Notes under the pieces: generated by a model
What the model was told of the DNA's origin: nothing
The model's input: the letters and a program-made list of their open reading frames with translations, nothing else
Database searches by the model: none
From: Paraburkholderia sp. C35
GTDB taxonomy: Bacteria; Pseudomonadota; Gammaproteobacteria; Burkholderiales; Burkholderiaceae
NCBI RefSeq assembly: GCF_003121405.1
Contig: NZ_QBUY01000043.1
Coordinates: 1-64,000 of the forward strand
Direction of reading: 5' to 3'
Length of the DNA stretch: 64,000 nt
Position numbers and translations under genes: made by a program
Shown: piece after piece, positions 32,552-39,952 of the stretch
Numbering within the stretch: the first letter of the stretch is position 1
How the letters are laid out: each line of letters opens with the position of its first letter

Positions 32552-33055
32552 AACGGCGTCCCGTCAGCCCGGTACGAAACCAGACCGAGGGGACGCCGTT
32601 GTCCAATTCAATGCTGCTCAAAGACCTGCTCAGGCGCGGCATCGCCATTGATGCCGCGGGCGTCTGATGATGCAAGCGGCGTGCCATGCGTTCGCGTACC
32701 GGCACGGCCTGTTGCGCCGATCGCCGCGCGAGTCATCATGGAGCGTTGCGGCACTGCCGTGGTGCGTTGCAGCACAGGGCGAGTGCGCTCGCTGCCGATG
32801 CCATGCTGTTGTCAACACCGCCTGCCGCCACGCATGCATGGCTTGCGCAGCCAGACCCGCTGAGCGTCAACCGGCCTGCCATGCCGATACATCACAGAGA
32901 CTGGCCTCGTTCTTGCAACTTCACTTCTGCCGGCAAAGGCGCCGGCATCGACAACACTCTGGGCGCGCAACATCGCGCGCGCGGCAATCGACACAGGCAA
33001 GATCAGTCAGGACAGCGGCGTCCCCTTCGTGCATGCACGGACGGGACGCCGTTTT
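32552..33055. repeat. Hairpin-rich segment with mirrored hairpin ends
   Basis: A non-coding 504-nt segment. Left hairpin: AACGGCGTCCC (32552-32562) pairs with GGGACGCCGTT (32590-32600). Right hairpin: CGGCGTCCC (33016-33024) pairs with GGGACGCCG (33043-33051), with CGTGCATGCACG (33028-33039) inside its loop and four T after it. The two hairpins are inverted copies of each other: the outer arms share AACGGCGTCCCGTC and the inner arms GGACaaCGGCGTCCCC with one or two changes. Between them lie more stems, such as CGCGGCATC/GATGCCGCG (32635-32658). It could be a MITE-like element or a structured leader. Confidence 0.6.
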
Positions 33056-33056
33056 G
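33014..33056 (+). terminator. Terminator-like hairpin before cobA
   Basis: Nine-bp stem with an inner 12-nt palindrome and T tail, ending 43 nt before the cobA start. It may end upstream transcription or act as an attenuator in the cobA leader. Confidence 0.5.
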
Positions 33057-33098
33057 CATTGGCGGCCACGACTCGACAATCAGGCGATGGAGAACAGG

Positions 33099-33860
33099 AT
33101 GAACACAGGCAAAGTCACACTCGTCAGCGCCGGACCCGGCGACCTCGATCTGCTGACCTTGCGGGCAGCCAGAGCGATCGGCGCGGGCGACGTGCTGCTG
33201 ATCGACGACCTCGTGAACGAAGACATCGCGACCCTGAAAGCATCTCACGCGCGCATCGTGAAGGTCGGCAAGCGCGGCGGCTGCAAATCGACGCCGCAAG
33301 CGTTCATTCAGCGCCTGATGCGCCGCTATGCGCTGCAAGGCAAGCACGTCGTGCGCATCAAGGGCGGCGACGCGCTGCTGTTCGGCCGCGCTGGCGAAGA
33401 GATCGCGGACCTGCGTCGCGCCGGGATCGATGTCGAGATCGTCAACGGGATCTCATCGGGTTTCGCGGCAGCGGCCGGGCTGGGCGTGTCGCTCACGCAT
33501 CGCGATCACTGTCAGGGCGTGATCTTCGTGACTGCGCATCTGCGCGACGGCACGGAACCCGACTGGGCCGCGCTCGCGGCAACAGGGATGACGCTCGCGA
33601 TCTACATGGGAGCGAGCCGCATCGACCGCATCAGTGAAGCACTCGGCAGCACGCTCGCGCCCGATACGCCGGCAGCCATCGTGCAGTGGGCAGGCACATC
33701 GCGCGAGCGGCGCGTCTGCGCGACGCTGCGTGACATCGCAGTACGCGCCACGGAAGAACAGATGGCTAGCCCGGCTGTGATCCTGATCGGCGGCGCGATT
33801 GGCGAAGCCATCGACCACGTGGCCGCGCGCAGCGAGCCGCTGCGTCAATTGAGCGCGTGA
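33099..33860 (+). CDS. cobA: Uroporphyrinogen-III C-methyltransferase
   Basis: A 253-residue SAM-dependent enzyme that methylates uroporphyrinogen III at C2 and C7 to give precorrin-2, the entry to siroheme and cobalamin. Signatures: VSAGPGDLDLLTLRAARAIG, then VRIKGGDALLFGRAGEEI and the NGISSGFAAAAGLGVSLTHRD loop. It is the stand-alone SUMT form, without CysG dehydrogenase/chelatase. Start ATG 33099 has GGAG six nt upstream; an ATG at 33087 is in frame. No nitrite or sulfite reductase is beside it. Convergent with the CBS gene, six nt between stops. Confidence 0.93.
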   Translation: MNTGKVTLVSAGPGDLDLLTLRAARAIGAGDVLLIDDLVNEDIATLKASHARIVKVGKRGGCKSTPQAFIQRLMRRYALQGKHVVRIKGGDALLFGRAGEEIADLRRAGIDVEIVNGISSGFAAAAGLGVSLTHRDHCQGVIFVTAHLRDGTEPDWAALAATGMTLAIYMGASRIDRISEALGSTLAPDTPAAIVQWAGTSRERRVCATLRDIAVRATEEQMASPAVILIGGAIGEAIDHVAARSEPLRQLSA

Positions 33861-33866
33861 GCAGCG

Positions 33867-34445
33867 CTACACGCTGCCCGGATAACCCGTCATGATCCTG
33901 ACGATATCCGCCTGAGTCAGCATGCCGACCACGCGCCCGCTTTGCTCCACCACGGGTAAATGATGATGGCCGTTGCGAGCGAACAGCGGGATGACTTCCG
34001 TGAGCGGCGTAGCGGCATCGACGGAATGAATCTGGGTCGACATCACCGTCGTAACCGGCCGCTCGCGTCGTTCGGCTTCGGGTGCCGTCGCAACGGAAGT
34101 AAGCTTCAGAAATGGCAGCACGGCGTCGAGCGGTTGCAGATCGACGTGCGTGACGACGCCCTGCAGCCGCCCTTCTGCGTCCACCACGGGCAAGAGTTTG
34201 ATGTGGTGCGTATCGAGCGCTTTCAGCGCGCCGCCGATCGTCTCGCTCACCGTCACCGTGATGGCAGGCTTGCGCATCACGTCCGCGCAGGTGAGTTGCA
34301 ACAGGCCGCGCAGATACGCCTGCCGCTGCAGTTCATCGAGCAACGCCTGACGTTCGTTCCGCCCGGCTTCACCGTTGCCGGGGTCCGCCGCGGCATGAGG
34401 CCGCTGGGTTCCGAAACACCAGTTCAAAACCGACGAAATCGACAT
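33867..34445 (-). CDS. CBS-domain pair protein
   Basis: A 192-residue protein with two CBS motifs: ADVMRKPAITVTVSETIGGALKALDTHHIKLLPVVDAEGRLQGVVTHVDL and TTVMSTQIHSVDAATPLTEVIPLFARNGHHHLPVVEQSGRVVGMLTQADI. CBS pairs bind adenine nucleotides and gate other proteins. The arrangement resembles the cytoplasmic tail of HPP-family membrane proteins, but the membrane part is missing. GGAGG precedes the ATG at 34445. Divergent from mnmH. Partner unknown. Confidence 0.9.
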   Translation of the reverse strand: MSISSVLNWCFGTQRPHAAADPGNGEAGRNERQALLDELQRQAYLRGLLQLTCADVMRKPAITVTVSETIGGALKALDTHHIKLLPVVDAEGRLQGVVTHVDLQPLDAVLPFLKLTSVATAPEAERRERPVTTVMSTQIHSVDAATPLTEVIPLFARNGHHHLPVVEQSGRVVGMLTQADIVRIMTGYPGSV

Positions 34446-34594
34446 GTTGCGCCTCCACCTCTGCAGCTGACACCGCCTTACGACACTTTACATCATAACG
34501 TGAGATATTTGCCTTTGAAGGCACACAGACACAAGAAACGGGCGTGCGATAATCAGCCGATACGCCGCGCCGCGGCAGCACTTGGTTCAAACCC

Positions 34595-35677
34595 TTGAAC
34601 TCGCTTCTCGTCCCGCTCGATCAGATGGCGGAATTCGATGAAATCGTCGATGTCCGCACGCCACTCGAATTCGCCGAAGACCACATTCCCGGCGCGATCA
34701 ACGCGCCTGTGCTGTCCAACGAGGAGCGCGTGATCATCGGCACGATGTATGCCCAGGTGTCGCCGTTCGAGGCAACGCGGCAAGGTGCGGCGATGGTGTC
34801 GCGCAACATTGCCGCGCATCTGGAAACCACCTTCGCTGATCGGCCACGCAACTGGCGCCCGCTGGTCTATTGCTGGCGCGGCGGCAAGCGTTCGGCGTCG
34901 ATGACAACGTGGTTCAATCTGATTGGCTGGCGCGCGCGGCAACTGGATGGCGGCTACAAGACGTATCGGCGCAATATCGTCGAATTGCTTGAAGCGCTGC
35001 CGCGTGACTATCGCTATATCGTGCTGGCGGGCCATACGGGTAGCGGCAAGACGCGTTTGCTGAACGCGCTCGCGGATGCCGATGCGCAAACGCTCGATCT
35101 CGAAGCCCTCGCGGCACACCGCGGCTCGCTGCTCGGCACGATCCCGCATGCGCCGCAGCCTTCGCAGAAAGCGTTCGAGACCGCGCTGGTCGGTGCATTG
35201 CGCGATTTCGACCCGAATCAGCCCGTGTTCGTCGAAGCGGAGAGCCGCCGCATCGGCTCCGTTTCTTTGCCCGTCGCACTGACGGAGCAGATTCATCGCG
35301 GTTCATGTGTCACGGTGGAAACGCAGCGCGACGAGCGGATCCGCCTGCTACTGCAGGACTACGCGCATCTGTTCGACGACCGCGACCTGTTCAAGGCGCA
35401 ACTCGCGAAGCTGGTCGAATTGCATGGCCGTGTACGCATCGGCCAATGGCACCAGATGATCGACGACGATCGCCGCGTCGAACTGTTCGAGCAGTTGATC
35501 GATCTTCACTACGATCCCGCCTACGCACGCAGCACCGGCAAGCATTTTGCGCGGCTGCCTGAATCGCTGCGTTTTGCGCTGCGGCCCACGGATTCTGATC
35601 TGCGTGATCAGGCTCGCGCACTGCTCACGCAACTGCATTCGAGCGCCGGCGAGCCGGCGCTCCCGGCATCACGCTAG
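34595..35677 (+). CDS. mnmH: tRNA 2-selenouridine synthase
   Basis: A 360-residue enzyme (SelU/YbbB) that replaces sulfur of 2-thiouridine in wobble position 34 of certain tRNAs with selenium, through geranylation. Domain 1 is a rhodanese (residues 1-130, VDVRTPLEFAEDHIPGAINAP and the catalytic Cys in YCWRGGKRS). Domain 2 is a P-loop domain with Walker A GHTGSGKT at about residues 149-156. TTG start at 34595. selD is not in the window. An in-gene perfect 10-bp inverted repeat lies at 35641-35662, near the stop. Convergent with the GGDEF-EAL gene, 11 nt apart. Confidence 0.93.
   Translation: MNSLLVPLDQMAEFDEIVDVRTPLEFAEDHIPGAINAPVLSNEERVIIGTMYAQVSPFEATRQGAAMVSRNIAAHLETTFADRPRNWRPLVYCWRGGKRSASMTTWFNLIGWRARQLDGGYKTYRRNIVELLEALPRDYRYIVLAGHTGSGKTRLLNALADADAQTLDLEALAAHRGSLLGTIPHAPQPSQKAFETALVGALRDFDPNQPVFVEAESRRIGSVSLPVALTEQIHRGSCVTVETQRDERIRLLLQDYAHLFDDRDLFKAQLAKLVELHGRVRIGQWHQMIDDDRRVELFEQLIDLHYDPAYARSTGKHFARLPESLRFALRPTDSDLRDQARALLTQLHSSAGEPALPASR
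35641..35662. repeat. Perfect inverted repeat at the 3' end of mnmH
   Basis: GAGCGCCGGC-GA-GCCGGCGCTC, ten bp per arm. It lies in the last codons of mnmH and close to the convergent GGDEF-EAL stop, so it may protect or end both transcripts. Confidence 0.6.
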
Positions 35678-35688
35678 CGCGGCGCGCA

Positions 35689-38031
35689 TCACCAGTGCTC
35701 GGCCGTCGGCCAGGGCAAGCGCTGCAGCGACCAGTCCAGTTCGGCGCCGACCACGCAGCGCCCCGCCTCCGATTGCAGCGCGACCGTCACGGCGATGCAT
35801 GGACGTCCGCTCGCCAGCGACAGATACGGGCTGCTCGTGATCGGCACGCCCGGCCTCAACACGGCGTTGCGGAAATACGGCCGGTGGTCCCAACGTGCAT
35901 CGCGCGGATTCGCGACGGGATGCAGCGACCCACCATCGATCCCCGCCGCCTTGCCCGTCACTTCCAGCCCGATCTGACGGCCCGTATCGTCGAGCACGAA
36001 GCAGCTGATGCATAGCTCCATCTGCGCGAGATCGTAGAACGCATCGTTGAGCGGGATGCCCTTGAGCCATGCGTCGACACCCTTGTCGAGTGCGCGTCGG
36101 TACGGCAGCACTTCCGATTCGAACAGCGCATGCTGATGCGCGCGCCCTTCCGCGATCACATCGAACGCGTGATCGATGCGGCGATGCACGGCATCGGGCG
36201 GCGTGACGGATGCCGCCGGACGGCCCAGCAGATAACCCTGCGCAAAATCGACATTCGACTCGACGGCGAGAATCAGTTGCTCCGTCGTTTCGACGCCTTC
36301 GACCACCACCAGCATGCCCGCCTGATGCAGCAGCGATACCAGCTTCGGCAGGATCGGCTGATCCGCGCCGGGGCTTTTTGCGCGTATCAGTTCGCCGTCC
36401 AGCTTCACCAGATCGGGACGGATGCGCAGCAGCCGGTCGAGATTCGAATGACCGGCGCCGAAATCGTCGACGGCAATCAGAAAGCCGTGATCGCGATACT
36501 GACTGGCCGCACGCGACATGTCGTCCACGCTGCCGCCGTGCGATTCGAGCAGTTCGAGCACCACGCGCCCCGGCGGAATGCCCGCCGAACGCGCGATCTG
36601 CGCAAGCTGGTCCGGATAGCCGTCGGCGACGAAGGTGGCGGGCAGAATGTTGAGGAAAACCCACGCGTCGTCGGGAATCAGGCGGCGCGCGTTGCCCAGA
36701 TGCAGCGCATGACTGGTGCGGTCCAGTTCGCCCTGGTCGGTGAACGGCTTCGGCGAGAACAGCACGGCGGGCGGCACTTGCGCGCCGTCTTCGCGCTCGC
36801 CGCGCAACAGGGCCTCGAAACCGACCTGCTTCTGGTGCGACAGGCTGTAGAGCGGCTGGAAATGTGAAGTGAGCCAGAAGTCGTCCCACTGCTGGCGGAT
36901 CGGTTGCGAGGCGGCGCCGTCGGTGTGATCGTGCGTCCATGTGAGGCGCACGGGATCGACGAGGGTCGCGCGCTCCGCGCACACGCGGTTGCGCCCGGAA
37001 TACTTCGCGCGCAGCAGCGCCTCGTCAGCGCGATCGAGCAGTGCCATTACGCTTTCGCCCGGCCGGTATTCGGCCACGCCGAAACTCGCGCTCAACTGCC
37101 CGTCAGGACGCGCGATACGGCCGATCGCCGCGCGCAGCGTTTCGGCAAGCTGCGCAGCGGGCCGCAGCGCGGCATCGTGCAACAGCGCAAATTCTTCACC
37201 GCCGATGCGGCTCACGATATCGCCGTGTGCCGTCAATTCCTTCAGCACGCGCGCCACATCGGACAGCGCCTGATCGCCCACCGCGTGGCCGAACTGGTCG
37301 TTGAGCGACTTGAAGTAATCGATGTCGAGAAAGATCGCGCTGACCTTCGCGCCCTCGTCCAGCTTCGACAGGCGCAGCGCCGACTGTTCGAGAAACGCGC
37401 GGCGGTTTTGCAGGCCCGTGAGCGGATCGGTCGCGGCGAGCCGCGCAAGACGGTCTTCGAGCAGGAAGTGATTGCGCCGGAACCAGTAGAAGCCGAAGTG
37501 AAACACAGCCGAGGTCGGCACCGCGATCAGAATCCACATCCAGCACACGATGCCGACGTCGCCGCGCGGATGCGGCAAGCTCAGCAGCAGCGGCGTGCCT
37601 GCGGCGAAGAACAGCACCGTGCCGACGCAGAAGTGCGCGGGCGTGAGCCACAGCGGCGCGGCACACACCGAGATCACCACGATCGCGGGCAACGCCCATA
37701 ACAGCGGCTCCGCCAGGCCCGTGACGTTCAGCGCGATGCCCACCAGCAGCACCAGCGTGTACATCACGCCGATACCGCCGAATACCCACGTGCTCTTCGT
37801 ACGCGGTATCGCGAACACGAGCAGCGCCAGCGCGAGCGCGCACGCAAGCCGCCACGCAAGCGGCACAGCCGGTCCCTCGACGAGGCTGCGCGCGCACGCG
37901 AAGGTGATGTACGCGACGACGGTAAACGCCATCGTCACGGTTGAAAGGGGCCGCTGGTGTTCCAGCGAACGTCGGTGAAACCGGCTTCTAAATCCGGCGT
38001 CGGACGTGTGTTCCGTCGGGGAGAAAAGCAT
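35689..38031 (-). CDS. Membrane GGDEF-EAL cyclic-di-GMP enzyme with C-terminal sensor
   Basis: A 780-residue protein. Residues 30-190 hold about six membrane segments. GGDEF (residues 195-355) has DPLTGLQNRRAFLEQ and active site IGGEEF, but AHGD replaces the RxxD inhibitory site. EAL (about 380-620) keeps EALLR, NILPATF, LELLES, VDDFGAGHSNL, KLDGELI and VVEGVETTEQ, so phosphodiesterase residues are present. Residues 630-780 form an extra domain after EAL (MELCISCFVLDDTGRQIG ... PYFRNAVL ... SSPYLSLASGRPCIAVTVALQ), PAS/Cache-like, similar in placing to the YkuI C-terminal domain. Net activity unknown; phosphodiesterase is likely. Confidence 0.93.
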   Translation of the reverse strand: MLFSPTEHTSDAGFRSRFHRRSLEHQRPLSTVTMAFTVVAYITFACARSLVEGPAVPLAWRLACALALALLVFAIPRTKSTWVFGGIGVMYTLVLLVGIALNVTGLAEPLLWALPAIVVISVCAAPLWLTPAHFCVGTVLFFAAGTPLLLSLPHPRGDVGIVCWMWILIAVPTSAVFHFGFYWFRRNHFLLEDRLARLAATDPLTGLQNRRAFLEQSALRLSKLDEGAKVSAIFLDIDYFKSLNDQFGHAVGDQALSDVARVLKELTAHGDIVSRIGGEEFALLHDAALRPAAQLAETLRAAIGRIARPDGQLSASFGVAEYRPGESVMALLDRADEALLRAKYSGRNRVCAERATLVDPVRLTWTHDHTDGAASQPIRQQWDDFWLTSHFQPLYSLSHQKQVGFEALLRGEREDGAQVPPAVLFSPKPFTDQGELDRTSHALHLGNARRLIPDDAWVFLNILPATFVADGYPDQLAQIARSAGIPPGRVVLELLESHGGSVDDMSRAASQYRDHGFLIAVDDFGAGHSNLDRLLRIRPDLVKLDGELIRAKSPGADQPILPKLVSLLHQAGMLVVVEGVETTEQLILAVESNVDFAQGYLLGRPAASVTPPDAVHRRIDHAFDVIAEGRAHQHALFESEVLPYRRALDKGVDAWLKGIPLNDAFYDLAQMELCISCFVLDDTGRQIGLEVTGKAAGIDGGSLHPVANPRDARWDHRPYFRNAVLRPGVPITSSPYLSLASGRPCIAVTVALQSEAGRCVVGAELDWSLQRLPWPTAEHW

Positions 38032-38300
38032 TATCTACTCAGGCCAGTTTCGCTCACTCTGCCGATGTATAACGGCAGCAAAGGCCTGAGGTTAATACTT
38101 CACATGAATTCGCACACGCCGGCGGTCAATGCCGGCCGTGTATGTGCGTTTGACATTTAACGTTTGTGGGTGCGCAGAGTTTGCATCGAATGCAAATCAA
38201 GTTGCAGTTGCAACCTTTTATTCCCTTTATGTAGGAAAAAACCGCGCCATAGGCAGTCAAAGTGGCGGACGCTGCAATTGCACCCAGCGTTGCAATCGAC

Positions 38301-38810
38301 TCACAGCACGAGTTCGAGAAAGCGCGTTCCCGCTACAGGATGCGCGTAGTACGGAGCCGTCTCCCTGAACCCGAGACGTTCATACAGGTGTTGCGCGAAA
38401 GCCGTTTGAGGCACCGAATCTAACACGAGCTTCCTGAAACCCAGCGCCTTCGCCTTGTCGATCACCTCGGCCATGAGCTTCTCGCCGAGCGCAAGCCCGC
38501 GATAGGCAGGGCGCACGTAAAGGCGCTTCACTTCGGCGACTTCGTCCGAATGCCGCAGCAGCCCGCCACAGCCTGCCAGTTCCTCGCCCGCGTCCGCGAT
38601 AAAGAAGATGCCTGAAGGCAACGCATACGTCTGCTCGAACGCCTGCATCTCGTCTTCGAAGCCCCGATACGACAGATCCATATCGAGCCACTTCACATAC
38701 TCGCGAATGATCTCGACGAGACGCGCAGTGTCGCCCGGAAAAACGGCTGCGCGGATCTGCGGCAGCACCCGAGGCCGTTCCGTCGTGGTGAACGTAGTGG
38801 AAGCCGTCAT
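38301..38810 (-). CDS. GNAT-family N-acetyltransferase
   Basis: A 169-residue enzyme. It carries the acetyl-CoA binding segment VKRLYVRPAYRGLALGEKLMAEVIDKAKALGF (motif A) and VPQTAFAQHLYERLGFRETAPYY (motif B). The pattern QIRAAVFPGDTARLVEIIREYVKWLDMDLSYRGFEDEM is typical of a group annotated as GNAT proteins of unknown substrate. Start ATG 38810 has GAGGGCAAT upstream. Monocistronic. Substrate not known. Confidence 0.9.
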   Translation of the reverse strand: MTASTTFTTTERPRVLPQIRAAVFPGDTARLVEIIREYVKWLDMDLSYRGFEDEMQAFEQTYALPSGIFFIADAGEELAGCGGLLRHSDEVAEVKRLYVRPAYRGLALGEKLMAEVIDKAKALGFRKLVLDSVPQTAFAQHLYERLGFRETAPYYAHPVAGTRFLELVL

Positions 38811-39057
38811 ATTGCCCTCGCGCTGGATATCCGGATCGACCGTACGGCACGCAGCGTAGCGCGTCCGACGGCGCGCAGTCTTGAACGTTTGTGCGCGCGC
38901 CGTCGCGTGCGGCTTATGTCCGCGGGGTATGTCTTCCACTTCCTCACGCACACGCAACTTCTCGTAAGCAATCGGCGTTATCGCCCGTTGCTCGCCCGAA
39001 TGCGCGCGCACGCGGCACCTATGCTTGCACGTCGAGACTATCTGCACCGAGGGGCCA

Positions 39058-39204
39058 ATGCGCTTTACCACTGTTTCCATCCTGCTCGCGGCCGTGCTCT
39101 GCCTGCAAGGATGCGCGACGTCGCTTCAGACCTTCATGCTCGGCGGCCTGGTCGGCGCGGCGGCGGGCATTAGCGCCGTGACGTGCGTCGTCGTATGCCA
39201 CTAG
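39058..39204 (+). CDS. 48-residue small lipoprotein
   Basis: A very short gene. ATG at 39058 has GAGGGG four nt upstream. The protein starts MRFTTVSILLAAVLCLQGCA, a clear lipoprotein signal with lipobox LQGC (Cys at 19), followed by a Gly/Ala-rich helix LGGLVGAAAGISAVTCVVVCH with GxxxGxxxG spacing, as in small glycine-zipper lipoproteins. It lies 37 nt before the LprI-like gene and is probably cotranscribed. Function unknown. Confidence 0.7.
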   Translation: MRFTTVSILLAAVLCLQGCATSLQTFMLGGLVGAAAGISAVTCVVVCH

Positions 39205-39241
39205 CTCAGTTATCAGCCCCGTTATCCGCTCCTGCCTGCCG

Positions 39242-39832
39242 ATGAAGATCAATCGCTACGTCGTGGCCGCGTTCGGCCTGCTTGCGCTTACCGATGCGCA
39301 TGCCACCAGCTTCAACTGCGCGAAAGCGCATTCGCCGGCGGAAACGCTGATCTGCCACGATGAAGGCCTGTCCAAAGCCGACGACGAACTCGGCAAGCTG
39401 TTCCGGCTGGCGCGCAAGCAGGCTGCCGATCCGCGCGCATACCGCAAGGACAGCGACAGCAAATGGGCATGGCGCGAGGAAAACTGTCGGGACATCGCCT
39501 GTCTGACCGACTGGTACTCGACGCGCATCGAAGAGATTCGCGAGCAGCTGCACACGCCCTCACCCGACGACGAGCATGCCAGACCCGTCGATGCCGACCT
39601 CGCCGCGGTCAGCAAGCCCGCCGTCAAACCGAAGGCACTCGACACCCAGGCATTCAACCGCGACGTCCAGCAATGCACGGCGACGACGCAGGATCTCATG
39701 CCGCCCGTGCAGTGCAGTAACGTGCTGGAAAAGCACTCGCAATGGCAGGCGCGTGACGCTGCATCGGATGGCTGGTTCTGCGGCGTGGCGATGGTCGCGC
39801 CGCCTGCTGCCGACGGCAGCGCTGCACAGTAG
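39242..39832 (+). CDS. Exported LprI-like protein
   Basis: A 196-residue protein with a signal peptide (about residues 1-21, AHA-T). The N-terminal mature domain matches the LprI/DUF1311 pattern: FNCAKAHSPAETLICHDEGLSKADDELGKLF, then WREENCRDIACLTDWYSTRIEEIRE, with Cys spaced for disulfides. LprI of mycobacteria inhibits lysozyme; whether this protein does is inference. The C-terminal 90 residues have two more Cys pairs and no known domain. Follows the 48-residue lipoprotein; closed by a bidirectional terminator. Confidence 0.82.
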   Translation: MKINRYVVAAFGLLALTDAHATSFNCAKAHSPAETLICHDEGLSKADDELGKLFRLARKQAADPRAYRKDSDSKWAWREENCRDIACLTDWYSTRIEEIREQLHTPSPDDEHARPVDADLAAVSKPAVKPKALDTQAFNRDVQQCTATTQDLMPPVQCSNVLEKHSQWQARDAASDGWFCGVAMVAPPAADGSAAQ

Positions 39833-39894
39833 TCACAGCGGCGGCGCTTGCTGAAACACGAAACACACAACTCGCAGCAATCAGCACAGCCCAA

Positions 39895-39936
39895 AACAAA
39901 AAAGCTCGAACGTCGAAACGTTCGAGCTTTTTTCGT
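39895..39936. terminator. Bidirectional Rho-independent terminator
   Basis: A 12-bp stem (39901-39912 with 39919-39930), loop TCGAAA, A run before and T run after. It serves both the LprI-like gene and the convergent TonB receptor gene. Confidence 0.92.
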
Positions 39937-39952
39937 TGCGTCTACAACAGGA

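Noticed and set aside
32484..33098. Cobalamin riboswitch before cobA
   Set aside because: No B12-box or conserved core was found; only hairpins unrelated to that fold.
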